61,278 nt of DNA from contig CANQRQ010000014.1 in the NCBI GenBank assembly GCA_947626315.1, forward strand, positions 1-61,278, given 5' to 3'. Under the pieces are notes generated by a model. It was not told where the DNA came from, did not search any database, and saw nothing but the letters and a program-made list of their open reading frames with translations. A program made the translations under genes and the position numbers. This document shows, piece after piece, positions 25,092 to 33,806 of this stretch; the stretch's first letter is position 1; each line of letters starts with the position of its first letter. This DNA is from an uncultured Oscillospiraceae bacterium. GTDB taxonomy: Bacteria; Bacillota; Clostridia; Oscillospirales; Oscillospiraceae.

Positions 25092-26867
25092 ATGTTTCAA
25101 TCCCGCACCCATACCTGCAACGAGCTCCGGATGGAGCATGTGGGGCAGAAGGTCAAGCTGGTAGGCTGGATGGAAAACGTCCGGGAGGTGGGCGCGAGCC
25201 TGGCCTTTGTGGTCCTTCGGGACTTCTACGGCACCACCCAGATCGTCCTGGAGACGGAGGAGATGCTGGCCGCGGTCAAGGCCCTGAACAAGGAGAGCAC
25301 CATCTCCGTGGAGGGCGCCGTCCGGGAGCGGGCTTCCAAAAACCCCAAGCTCCCCACCGGGGACATTGAGGTGATCCCGGAAAAGATCGAGGTCCTGGGC
25401 AAATGCCGCTATAACGAGCTGCCCTTTGAGATCAACCGCAGCCGGGAGGCGGACGAAACGCAGCGGCTGAAATACCGCTATCTGGATCTGCGCAACCCCG
25501 CCGTGAAGCAGAACATCGTGCTGCGCTGCAACGTGATCTCCGCTCTGCGCCAGGCCATGCTCGCCCACGGCTTTCTGGAGATCACCACCCCCATCCTCAC
25601 CGCCTCCTCCCCGGAGGGGGCACGGGATTACCTGGTCCCCGCCCGGAAGCACCCGGGCAAGTTCTACGCCCTGCCCCAGGCCCCTCAGCAGTTCAAGCAG
25701 CTGCTGATGGCCTCCGGCTTTGACCGGTATTTCCAGATCGCCCCCTGCTTCCGGGACGAAGACGCCCGGGGCGACCGCTCCCCCGGCGAGTTCTACCAGC
25801 TGGATATGGAGATGGCCTTCGCCAGCCAGGACGACGTGTTCGCCGTGCTGGAGGACGTGCTGCCGCCCATTTTCGCCCAATACGGCAAGTATAACATCGC
25901 CTCCTCCGCTCCCTTCCGGCGCATCAGCTACGGGGACGCCATGGAGATCTACGGCACCGACAAGCCGGACCTGCGCATCGACCTGGTGCTGCAGGACATC
26001 ACTGCTCTGGTGCAGGGCACGGATTTCGCCCCCTTCGCGCCGGGGAACACCGTCAAGGCCATTGCGGCCTCCGGCAGCGAGCTGACCCGCAAGCAGATCG
26101 ACAAGCTCTGCGCCGACGTGGAGGTGCAGGCCGGGGCCAAGCCCTACTGGTTCCGCCTGGACGAACAGGGGGAGCTGGTGGGCGGCATCGCCAAGTTCCT
26201 GGCCGGCCGCAAGGAGGAGATCATCCGGGCCCTGGGGCTCAAGCCGGGCTGCCTGGTGGGCGTGGCCGCCGGCAAGCGGGACCAGGCCCTGAAGACTGCC
26301 GGCGTGATGCGGAAGATGCTGGGCGCGGCCGTGCCCGGCCATATGGACAGGGAGCGCTACGAGTTCTGCTGGATCGTGGATTTCCCCATGTACGAGATCG
26401 GGGAGGAGAGCGGGGAGCTGGAGTTCTGCCACAACCCCTTCTCCATGCCCGCCGGCGGGCTGGAGGTGCTGCTGAAGGCGGAGCGGGGGGAGATCGACCC
26501 CCTGACCATCACCGCCGACCAGTACGACCTGGTCTGCAACGGGGTGGAGCTCTCCTCCGGCGCGGTGCGGAACCACGACCCGGAGATCATGATCAAGGCC
26601 TTTGAGCTGGTGCGTCTGGGCGAGGAGGACGTGAAGAGCAAGTTCCCCGCCATGTATAACGCCTTCTGCTACGGCGCGCCCCCCCATGCGGGCATCGCCC
26701 CGGGGGTGGACCGGATGGTGATGCTCCTGGCCGGGGAGGACAGCATCCGGGAAGTCATCCCCTTCCCCATGAACAAGAACGCCCAGGACGTGATGATGGG
26801 CGCCCCCTCCGCGGTGACTCAAAAGCAGCTGGACGAGCTGCACATTGCTGTTACCGCAGAGGAATAA
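25092..26867 (+). CDS. aspS: Aspartyl-tRNA synthetase
   Basis: 591-aa class IIb synthetase of the bacterial type. The N-terminal OB-fold anticodon domain (VKLVGWMENVREVG) is followed by the catalytic core with motif 2 (ARGDRSPGEFYQLDMEMAF), a GAD insertion domain (~290-410), and motif 3 (GIAPGVDRMVMLL) near the C-terminus. SD AAGGAG precedes the start. It ends just before a clear terminator. Confidence 0.96.
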   Translation: MFQSRTHTCNELRMEHVGQKVKLVGWMENVREVGASLAFVVLRDFYGTTQIVLETEEMLAAVKALNKESTISVEGAVRERASKNPKLPTGDIEVIPEKIEVLGKCRYNELPFEINRSREADETQRLKYRYLDLRNPAVKQNIVLRCNVISALRQAMLAHGFLEITTPILTASSPEGARDYLVPARKHPGKFYALPQAPQQFKQLLMASGFDRYFQIAPCFRDEDARGDRSPGEFYQLDMEMAFASQDDVFAVLEDVLPPIFAQYGKYNIASSAPFRRISYGDAMEIYGTDKPDLRIDLVLQDITALVQGTDFAPFAPGNTVKAIAASGSELTRKQIDKLCADVEVQAGAKPYWFRLDEQGELVGGIAKFLAGRKEEIIRALGLKPGCLVGVAAGKRDQALKTAGVMRKMLGAAVPGHMDRERYEFCWIVDFPMYEIGEESGELEFCHNPFSMPAGGLEVLLKAERGEIDPLTITADQYDLVCNGVELSSGAVRNHDPEIMIKAFELVRLGEEDVKSKFPAMYNAFCYGAPPHAGIAPGVDRMVMLLAGEDSIREVIPFPMNKNAQDVMMGAPSAVTQKQLDELHIAVTAEE

Positions 26868-26872
26868 AAGTC

Positions 26873-26900
26873 AAAAAAAGCCGCGCAAAGCGCGGCTTTT
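26873..26900 (+). terminator. Terminator after aspS
   Basis: GCCGCGC (26880-26886) and GCGCGGC (26890-26896) with loop AAA, flanked by seven A on the left and TTTT on the right; may work in both directions. Confidence 0.85.
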
Positions 26901-26927
26901 CGTTAAAAAGAAGGGAGGCGGATTGTC

Positions 26928-28448
26928 CTGTTTTCCAGCGTGAAAAGCTTCGGCGTCAGCGGCGTCGGAGGCTACCCGGTGGCGGTGGAGGTCTATATCT
27001 CCAACGGCCTGCCCGGCTTTGAGATCGTGGGCCTGCCGGACGCGGCGGTGAAGGAGTCCCGGGAGCGGGTCCGGGCCGCCATCAAGAACAACGGTTACCG
27101 CTTTCCCGTCAGCCGCATGACGGTGAACCTGGCCCCGGCGGACACCCGCAAGGCCGGCACGGTCTATGACCTGCCCATGCTCATCGGCATCCTGGCCGCC
27201 TCCGGAGACCTGGACGCGCCGGGGGAGGACTGCGCCTTTATCGGGGAGCTGTCCCTCACCGGGGAGCTCCGGCCGGTGCCCGGCGCCCTGCCCATGGCGC
27301 TGGCCGCCCAGCGGGCCGGGGTGCGGCGCTTCTTTGTCCCGGCGGACAACGCCGCTGAGGCCGCCTTTGCCGAGGGCCTCTCCGTCTACCCGGTGGAGAA
27401 CGTGGCCGCCCTGATCCGGCATCTGCGGGGCGAGGAGCCCCTGGAGCCGGCCCCGGCCCCGGAGCTGGGGCAGGAGGCGGAGAGCCTGCCGGATTTTGCC
27501 GACGTGAAGGGCCAGGAGAACGTGAAGCGGGCCCTGGAGATCGCCGCCGCCGGGGGGCACAACATTCTGATCGTGGGCCCGCCGGGGGCGGGCAAATCCA
27601 TGATGGCCAGGCGCCTGCCGGGCATCCTGCCGGACATGAGCCGGGAGGAGATGCTCCGCTGCACGGAGATCTACTCCGTGGCCGGGCTCACCAGCCGGAA
27701 AAACCCGGTGATCGAAACCCGGCCCTTTCGCTCCCCCCACCACACGGTATCCGCCGCGGGGCTGGCCGGGGGCGGCACCATCCCCCGGCCGGGGGAGATC
27801 AGCCTGGCCCACAACGGGGTGCTGTTCCTGGACGAGCTGCCGGAGTTTCGCGCCGACGCGCTGGAGGTGCTGCGCCAGCCCCTGGAGGACGGGGAAGTGA
27901 CCGTCTCCCGGGTCTCCGGCTCAGTCACCTTTCCCAGCCGCTTCATGCTGGTCTGCGCCATGAACCCCTGCCGCTGCGGCTGGTACGGGCACCCCTCCGG
28001 CCGCTGCCGCTGCACGCCCCAGGAGGTGCGCCGGTATCACAGCCGCATCTCCGGCCCGCTGCTGGACCGGATCGACCTGATCGTGGAGGTGCCGGCCCTG
28101 GAGTATGAGGAGCTGCGCCGCCGGAACCCCGCCGAGGCCTCCGCGGAGATCAAAAAGCGGGTGAACGCCGCCCGGGCGCGGCAGCACGCCCGTTTTCCGG
28201 AGGGGGCCGGCGTGGAGAACGCCCGCCTGGGCCCCAAGGAGCTGCGGAGCTTCTGCCGTCTGACAGAGGAGGGCGAGGCGCTGATGCGCTCTGCCTTTGA
28301 CACCATGGGCCTGTCTGCCCGGAGCCACGACCGGATCCTCCGGGTGGCCCGGACCATCGCGGACCTGGCCGGGGCGAAGGACATCGGCCCGGAGCATATC
28401 GCCGAGGCCATCCAGTACCGGACCTATGATTTTCACCAGGAGCAGTGA
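26928..28448 (+). CDS. YifB/ComM-family Mg-chelatase-like AAA+ ATPase
   Basis: 506-aa AAA+ protein. The N-terminal ChlI-like domain (GLPGFEIVGLPDAAVKESRERV) leads to Walker A GPPGAGKS near residue 219, Walker B LFLDELPEF and a C-terminal domain with CAMNPCRCG. Family members act as branch-migration helicases in transformation (ComM). The frame has no ATG at a sensible place: GGGAGG (26914-26919) points to CTG 26928, giving the family-typical start (M)FSSVKSFG. GTG 26940 is possible but far from the SD. It is followed 6 nt later by thiI. Confidence 0.9.
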   Translation: MFSSVKSFGVSGVGGYPVAVEVYISNGLPGFEIVGLPDAAVKESRERVRAAIKNNGYRFPVSRMTVNLAPADTRKAGTVYDLPMLIGILAASGDLDAPGEDCAFIGELSLTGELRPVPGALPMALAAQRAGVRRFFVPADNAAEAAFAEGLSVYPVENVAALIRHLRGEEPLEPAPAPELGQEAESLPDFADVKGQENVKRALEIAAAGGHNILIVGPPGAGKSMMARRLPGILPDMSREEMLRCTEIYSVAGLTSRKNPVIETRPFRSPHHTVSAAGLAGGGTIPRPGEISLAHNGVLFLDELPEFRADALEVLRQPLEDGEVTVSRVSGSVTFPSRFMLVCAMNPCRCGWYGHPSGRCRCTPQEVRRYHSRISGPLLDRIDLIVEVPALEYEELRRRNPAEASAEIKKRVNAARARQHARFPEGAGVENARLGPKELRSFCRLTEEGEALMRSAFDTMGLSARSHDRILRVARTIADLAGAKDIGPEHIAEAIQYRTYDFHQEQ

Positions 28449-28454
28449 GAAGCT

Positions 28455-29630
28455 ATGAATGACATCATCCTTTTGAAACAGGGCGAGATCGTGCTCAAGG
28501 GGCTCAACCGCCGCATTTTTGAGCAGAAGCTGCTGGGCAACGTGCGCCGCCGGCTCTCCCGGATCGGAAAGTTCCGGGTCTACAGCGCCCAATCCACCGT
28601 CTATGTGGAGGCGGAGGAGGACGGGGCGGACATGGACGCCGCCTTCGAGGCGCTGAAAAAGGTCTTCGGCCTGGTGAAGCTCACCCGGGCCGCCGCCTGC
28701 GAGAAGGACAAGGACACTATCCTGGCCAAGGCCGTGGAGTACCTGGGGAAGGACCTGGCCGCGGCAAAGAGCTTCAAGGTGGAGACCCGGCGCAGCGACA
28801 AGAGTTTCCCCCTGACCAGCATCCAGCTGAGCCAGTATGTGGGCGGGGAGCTGTCCGACCGCTTCCCCCAGACCCCGGTGGACGTGCGGGACCCGGACTT
28901 CGTGGTGCACATAGAGATCCGGGACCTGGCCGCCTATGTCCACGCCGCCCCGGTCCACGGGGCGGGGGGCATGCCCGTGGGCTGCAACGGCACGGCGGTG
29001 AGCCTGCTCTCCGGCGGGATCGACAGCCCGGTGTCCTCCTACATGATCGCCAAGCGGGGGGTCCATCTGATCCCGGTGCACTTTTTCTCCTTTCCCTACA
29101 CCTCCCAGCAGGCCAAGGAGAAGGTGGTGGAGCTGGGGCGGCTGCTGGCGGAGCCCTGCGGGCGGATGACCCTGGAGGTGGTGCCCTTTACCCACATCCA
29201 GGAGGAGATCCGGGACAAGTGCCCGGAGGAGTATTTCACGCTGATCATGCGCCGCTTTATGATGCGTCTGGCCCAGCGAATCGCCCTGGACCGGGGCGCC
29301 TCCGCCATTGTCACCGGGGAGAACCTGGGCCAGGTGGCCAGCCAGACCATGGAGGCTATGGCCGCCACCCAGGCGGTGCTGGACCTGCCGGTGCTGCAGC
29401 CTCTGGTGGGCATGGACAAGGAGGAGATCGTCTCCCTGGCCCGAAAGATCGGCACCTTTGAGACCTCCATCCTCCCTTACGAGGACTGCTGCACCGTCTT
29501 CACCCCCCGGCATCCCAAGACCCGGCCCAGGCTGGCCGAGGTGGAGGCCGCGGAGAGCGCGCTGGATGTGGAGGCGCTGGTGGAAGAGGCGCTGGCCGGG
29601 ATAGAAAGGATTGGGCTGGACTGTGAATAA
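28455..29630 (+). CDS. thiI: tRNA 4-thiouridine synthase ThiI
   Basis: 391 aa. A ferredoxin-like/THUMP N-terminus (residues ~1-165) is followed by a PP-loop domain with the ATP-binding motif SLLSGGIDSPVSSYM. It transfers sulfur to U8 of tRNA and may also serve thiamine synthesis. The C-terminal rhodanese domain of E. coli ThiI is absent, as is normal in Firmicutes, where sulfur comes directly from a cysteine desulfurase; none is encoded nearby. Confidence 0.94.
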   Translation: MNDIILLKQGEIVLKGLNRRIFEQKLLGNVRRRLSRIGKFRVYSAQSTVYVEAEEDGADMDAAFEALKKVFGLVKLTRAAACEKDKDTILAKAVEYLGKDLAAAKSFKVETRRSDKSFPLTSIQLSQYVGGELSDRFPQTPVDVRDPDFVVHIEIRDLAAYVHAAPVHGAGGMPVGCNGTAVSLLSGGIDSPVSSYMIAKRGVHLIPVHFFSFPYTSQQAKEKVVELGRLLAEPCGRMTLEVVPFTHIQEEIRDKCPEEYFTLIMRRFMMRLAQRIALDRGASAIVTGENLGQVASQTMEAMAATQAVLDLPVLQPLVGMDKEEIVSLARKIGTFETSILPYEDCCTVFTPRHPKTRPRLAEVEAAESALDVEALVEEALAGIERIGLDCE

Positions 29631-30879
29631 GACATACGATACCGAAATTCTCTCCGTGGGCACCGAGCTGCTGCTGGGCCACGTGACCAATACCGACGCC
29701 CGGGACGTGTCCGAGATGCTGTCCCGGATCGGCGTCAACGTGAAGTACCACACGGTGGTGGGGGACAATCCCCAGCGCCTGCGCCAGTGCGTGGAGGTGG
29801 CCAAGAGCCGGGCGGACATCATCATCACCACCGGCGGCCTGGGCCCCACCTGCGACGACCTGACCAAGCAGATCCTGGCCGAGGCCTTCGGCCTGCCGCT
29901 GGTGGAGGTAAAGGCAGAGATGGACACCCTCTACGAGTACATCAAGGGGGGCAAGGAGTTGACGCCCAACAACTTCACCCAGGCCCTGCTGCCTCAGGGC
30001 GCCACGGTGTTCCACAACCGCTGGGGCACCGCCCCCGGCTGCGCCTTTGAGAAGGACGGGAAGATCGTGCTCATGTTCCCCGGCCCGCCCAAGGAGTGCG
30101 ACCCCATGATGGAGGCCTACGGCATTCCCTATCTGAAAAAGCTCTCAGACGAGCAGATCGTCTCCCACTCGGTGCGGATCTTCGGCATGGGGGAGAGCGC
30201 CGTGGACGATCTGTTCCGGGAGGAAATGAACGCCATGACCAACCCCACCATGGCCCCTTACGCCAAGGAGTGCGACTGCCTTCTGCAGGTGACCGCCAAG
30301 GCCCGCAGCGAGGAAGAGGCGGAGGCCATGCTCCGGCCCGTGATGGAGCATGTGAAGGAGCGCCTGGGCGAAGTCGTCTACGGAGTGGACGTGGAGTGCA
30401 TCGAGGAGGCGGTGCTGCCCCTGCTGAAGGAGCGGGGCATGACTTTTGCCGCCGCGGAGAGCTGCACCGGGGGCGACGTGGCCCGCCGCTTTACCGATAT
30501 GCCCGGGGCCAGCGCCGTCTTCCTGGGGGGCGCCGTCACCTATACAAACGGGGCCAAGGCCCGGATCCTGGGCATCGACCCGGCGCTGATCGAGGAAAAG
30601 GGCGCGGTCAGCTATGAGGTGGCCAAGGCCATGGCCGAGCGGGTGCGGCTTCTCACCGGGGCGGACATCGGCGTGGGCGTCACGGGCCTGGCCGGGCCCG
30701 ACGGGGACGGGGTCCACGAGGTGGGCACCGTGTTCATCTCCATGGCGGTGGAGGGGCGGACCTATGTGCGGGAGACCCATATGGGCGCCTGGCGCACCCG
30801 CAGCTTTGTCCGCCGCATGGCCGGGAACCACGTGTACGACATGATGCGCCGCTGGCTCACCGGCCTGAAGGTAGAATAA
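29623..30879 (+). CDS. cinA: CinA family protein (competence/damage-inducible, NMN deamidase)
   Basis: 418 aa. The N-terminal MoCF/COG1058 domain begins TEILSVGTELLLGHVTNTD. The C-terminal CinA domain (~255-418) has AAESCTGGDVARRFTDMPG and VGVTGLAGPDG, the NMN-deamidase part that recycles pyridine nucleotides. The start GTG 29623 overlaps the thiI stop by 8 bp; a TTG at 29611 is too close to the SD. Last gene of the rightward block. Confidence 0.92.
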   Translation: MNKTYDTEILSVGTELLLGHVTNTDARDVSEMLSRIGVNVKYHTVVGDNPQRLRQCVEVAKSRADIIITTGGLGPTCDDLTKQILAEAFGLPLVEVKAEMDTLYEYIKGGKELTPNNFTQALLPQGATVFHNRWGTAPGCAFEKDGKIVLMFPGPPKECDPMMEAYGIPYLKKLSDEQIVSHSVRIFGMGESAVDDLFREEMNAMTNPTMAPYAKECDCLLQVTAKARSEEEAEAMLRPVMEHVKERLGEVVYGVDVECIEEAVLPLLKERGMTFAAAESCTGGDVARRFTDMPGASAVFLGGAVTYTNGAKARILGIDPALIEEKGAVSYEVAKAMAERVRLLTGADIGVGVTGLAGPDGDGVHEVGTVFISMAVEGRTYVRETHMGAWRTRSFVRRMAGNHVYDMMRRWLTGLKVE

Positions 30880-30880
30880 A

Positions 30881-30930
30881 AAAACGCAGACAAGCCCTCC
30901 GGCGCACCGCGCCGGAGGGCTTGTCTGCGA
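30881..30930 (-). terminator. Very strong terminator hairpin between converging operons
   Basis: Perfect 21-bp arms (30885-30905/30909-30929), loop ACC. Seven A before the left arm give the leftward transcript a T-tract, so it chiefly ends the operon at 33427-30960; the stem would also block the cinA transcript. Confidence 0.9.
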
Positions 30931-30959
30931 CTGTCAAAAAAGAGCTGTAGCCCTTTTGG

Positions 30960-31514
30960 CTAATGAATAAGCGCCCAAATCAGCAGCCCCAGGCTCAGCA
31001 CAAAGAGGCCGGAGAAGAAATCATAGAGCGCCAGCACTGTGCCCAGCACAGGGCCGTGGTCCTGAAGCTCATAGCGGACCATGGACAAAACGTATTTTCC
31101 CATTGTGAGCAGCAGACCGATCACAACGGCCAGAGAGGCAAACAGGATAAACACGGTGAGAAAAACGTCGGAATAAGTGCCCGGGTCCTGCCACCACGGG
31201 CCCTTAAAAACCCAGAAGCTGCTGGACGTCACGTACTGCCGGACCTGGGGCCAGAAACGGACGGTCAGAACGATGGCTGCCGTGTCCCCGATAAAAAGGG
31301 CGGCGGCCAGAGGCTCCAACAACCGCTCAACGGTTTTTACCGTGGGCTTGACCACTTTGGTAAGACGGCCGATCCAATACAGGAGGATGCAAAGCGCGTA
31401 GACGGGTACAAACAGCACCATCAGCCGCGCCAGCGCCTCCGCCGCCTGCGGCGGCAGCTTCCAGCCGCTGAGGAGGGCGGCCAGAGCCGCCGTGCAGGTG
31501 TTGATTATCTTCAT
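30960..31514 (-). CDS. Unknown four-helix membrane protein
   Basis: 184 aa. About four hydrophobic segments are visible (approx. 28-49, 66-88, 113-136, 151-182), with few charged residues between. I do not recognise the family. ATG 31514 with AGGTTGGG upstream is preferred. It lies 10 nt behind the prolyl-tRNA deacylase gene and is the last gene of that operon. Function unknown. Confidence 0.7.
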   Translation of the reverse strand: MKIINTCTAALAALLSGWKLPPQAAEALARLMVLFVPVYALCILLYWIGRLTKVVKPTVKTVERLLEPLAAALFIGDTAAIVLTVRFWPQVRQYVTSSSFWVFKGPWWQDPGTYSDVFLTVFILFASLAVVIGLLLTMGKYVLSMVRYELQDHGPVLGTVLALYDFFSGLFVLSLGLLIWALIH

Positions 31515-31524
31515 TTTCCCAACC

Positions 31525-32082
31525 TCACTCGGACAGCTCCCAGGGCAGGTCCACATAACTGGGCTCGTGCCCCAGGGCAGGCAAAACCGTTTCCAGCAGC
31601 TCCGCCGTGGTGAAGCGGAGGCTGGAGGTGTTGATGCAGGGATGGCAGGCGAAGAACTCCTCGTCCAGCAGCTCCCGGTCGATCAGCAGCCGGACCTTGT
31701 GTTCCCGGTCGTTCAGCAGGCCGAGCACGCTGACGGAGCCGGGCGTGATGTCCAGATACTGCTCCATGTGCTCCGGCCCGGCGAAGGACAGGCGGGAGAC
31801 CCCCAGCTGGTGGGACAGAAGCTTGGTCTTGAAGGGCTTCTCCCCCGGCATCAGCAGCAGGTAAAAATCCGTCTGCTGCCGGTTGCAGAGAAACAGATTC
31901 TTGCAGATGCGCGCCCCCAGCAGACCCTCTACCTGTTCGCAGGCCTCGATGGTGTCCGCGTGCTCGTGGTCCACCCGGCGGTACGCGACCCCGAGCCCGT
32001 CCAGAAAGTCGTAGCAGCGCAGCTCCTTGGCCAGGCGTTCCCCCTCCGGCCGCCCGGTGTACACGGTTTGATCAATAAACAC
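31525..32082 (-). CDS. Prolyl-tRNA deacylase (YbaK/ProX, PrdX type)
   Basis: 185-aa editing-domain protein. The segments RVDHEHADTIEACEQV, ARICKNLFLCNRQQT (with the functional Lys), KLLSHQLGVSRLSFA and SVLGLLND match PrdX-type trans-editing deacylases, which clear mischarged Ala- or Cys-tRNA-Pro. It starts with GTG, SD AGGAG. It is 10 nt behind the CoA-transferase gene, an unrelated function, so the operon may simply be compact. Confidence 0.88.
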   Translation of the reverse strand: MFIDQTVYTGRPEGERLAKELRCYDFLDGLGVAYRRVDHEHADTIEACEQVEGLLGARICKNLFLCNRQQTDFYLLLMPGEKPFKTKLLSHQLGVSRLSFAGPEHMEQYLDITPGSVSVLGLLNDREHKVRLLIDRELLDEEFFACHPCINTSSLRFTTAELLETVLPALGHEPSYVDLPWELSE

Positions 32083-32092
32083 AGTCTGTCTC

Positions 32093-33427
32093 CTATCTCT
32101 TGTTGGAGGGCAGCCAGATCCGCTGCTCCTCCGCTTTTTTGATCAGTTCTTCCCGAAAATCCGGGTGGGCCAGGGAGATCAGGGCCTCCGCCCGCTCCCA
32201 GGTGCTCCGGCCCGCCAGATTCGCCGCCCCGTACTCCGTGACCAGGTAATAGGCCTGGCTGCGGGGGGTGGTGACAATGTCCCCGCCCAGGCTGGGCAGG
32301 ATGCTGGAGTGGACCGTGCCCTGCCGGTCGGTATAGGTAGAGCGCATGCAGAGAAAGGCCTTGCCGCCCGGGGACATGGCCGCGCCGGTCACAAAGTCCA
32401 GCTGGCCGCCGGTGCCGCTGATCTGCCGGGTGCCTGCGCTCTCCGCGCCGATCTGCCCGTAGAGGTCCGCCTTCAGGCAGCCGTTGATGGAGATCATATG
32501 CTCGTTGCGGGCGATCACCGCCGGGTCGTTGACCCAGCTCAGCGGATAGCCGGCAATGCCCGGGTTGTCGTCCAGCCAGTCGTAGAGGGCCCGGGAGCCG
32601 ATGGCCAGGCCCAGCACGCCCTTGCCCCGGCAGAGGCTCTTCCGGGTATTGGTGAGCTTCCCGGCCTTTGCCATGGCCAGATACCCGTCGGAGCAGAGCT
32701 CCGTGTGCATGCCCAGGTCCTTCAGATCGGAGGCGGCGATCAACTCCCCCAAAGCGTTGGGCATGCCGCCGATGCCCAGCTGCACGGTGGCCCCGTCGGT
32801 GATGTGAGGGAAAATATGCCCGGCAATGGCCCGGTCCGTCTCCGACGGCGGGGGAGAGGGCAGCTCCCACAGGGGACGCCAGCCCGCCTCCACCACATAG
32901 TCCACCAGGGAGATGTGGATCGCCTCCCCTTCGCCGCCCCGGATGCGGGGGATGGCCTCGTTGACCTCCAGGATCACCCGCTCCGCCTTTTCCAGAATGG
33001 CCCGGGAGACCCCCAGAGACCCGCCAAAGTGAAAATATCCGTGCCGGTCCATGGGGGACACCGCCGCCATGGCCACGTTCACCGTGAGGAAGTTTTCATA
33101 GTACCAGGCGTTGTTGCGGAAGATCATGGGGGTGAAATAGGCCCGGCCCCGGTCGCAGAGCGTCCGCTCGTAGGCGGAACAGTGCCAGGTGTTGTAGACA
33201 AAATGGGTCCCCTCCGGGTCCTGCTCCACGATCTGCAGGGGGCCCGGCAGCAGGTTGCCCCGGACCTTTACGCCCCGGAGCTCCTCCTTCCGCCCGGCCA
33301 GGGCGGCGTCCAGCGCCGCGGGGAAGCCGTTGTTGGAGGTGTAGTCCACCCAGTCCCCGGACCTGACGATCCGCACCGCCTCCTCCGGGGTCCGGAGCTT
33401 GAACCGGTATTCATCAAAAACGCTCAT
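32093..33427 (-). CDS. Acetyl-CoA hydrolase/transferase family CoA-transferase
   Basis: 444 aa, the length of butyryl-CoA:acetate and 4-hydroxybutyrate CoA-transferases. The catalytic Glu lies in VTEYGAANLAGRS, preceded by GTGGQLDFVTGA and QLGIGGMPNAL; the C-terminal ALISLAHPDFREEL is typical. It moves CoA between short-chain acids, probably the last step of butyrate formation with acetate as acceptor. Butyrate versus 4-hydroxybutyrate preference cannot be decided by eye. ATG 33427 with GGAG upstream is chosen; the frame extends to 33538 without support. Confidence 0.85.
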   Translation of the reverse strand: MSVFDEYRFKLRTPEEAVRIVRSGDWVDYTSNNGFPAALDAALAGRKEELRGVKVRGNLLPGPLQIVEQDPEGTHFVYNTWHCSAYERTLCDRGRAYFTPMIFRNNAWYYENFLTVNVAMAAVSPMDRHGYFHFGGSLGVSRAILEKAERVILEVNEAIPRIRGGEGEAIHISLVDYVVEAGWRPLWELPSPPPSETDRAIAGHIFPHITDGATVQLGIGGMPNALGELIAASDLKDLGMHTELCSDGYLAMAKAGKLTNTRKSLCRGKGVLGLAIGSRALYDWLDDNPGIAGYPLSWVNDPAVIARNEHMISINGCLKADLYGQIGAESAGTRQISGTGGQLDFVTGAAMSPGGKAFLCMRSTYTDRQGTVHSSILPSLGGDIVTTPRSQAYYLVTEYGAANLAGRSTWERAEALISLAHPDFREELIKKAEEQRIWLPSNKR

Positions 33428-33750
33428 ATGATTCTCCATTCCGCGCTCATAGGATACCCGAAACGTGTCTATGAAGAGTATAGCACGCTTCTGCCCCGGC
33501 CGCAAGACGGAGAATGAGCGTGTCGTCAAGGCCAACACGCTCAGGGTGAAGACAAAGGGTCTTCAACTAAAAAAGAACCGTCCATAAGGTCTCAAGGTAA
33601 AGACAAAGTGTCTTTACCTTGAGACCTTATTCAAGAGTATTTTTGAATGCTCTTGAATAAGGGAAGATTGAACGCTGAAAGGGGGCTCCCGCCCCCTCTC
33701 TGCCCTCTCCCCCTGCAGTTCTATACATTGCCGATAAGTTTGTCTGCAGT
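33428..33750. repeat. Gene-free spacer packed with hairpins
   Basis: No coding sequence. Several perfect stems follow each other: GAAGAC/GTCTTC at about 33549-33565; 21-bp arms at 33585-33605/33609-33629; 11-bp arms at 33627-33637/33650-33660, which share three bases with the previous stem. The first two carry a common tip, AAGACAAAG. The CoA-transferase promoter should lie here too, but I could not settle on one. Confidence 0.75.
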
Positions 33751-33751
33751 A

Positions 33752-33787
33752 TAAAAAAGAACCGCCCGGATGGGCGGCTCTTTTTTA
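33752..33787 (-). terminator. Bidirectional terminator of cstA
   Basis: CCGCCC (33762-33767) and GGGCGG (33772-33777) with A-run on the left and T-run on the right; ends the leftward cstA transcript 20 nt after its stop. Confidence 0.88.
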
Positions 33788-33806
33788 GTTAATATGGAGT
33801 TCGCGA

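Noticed and set aside
33428-33806. CRISPR array
   Set aside because: The repeats are inverted hairpin arms, not direct repeats with unique spacers.
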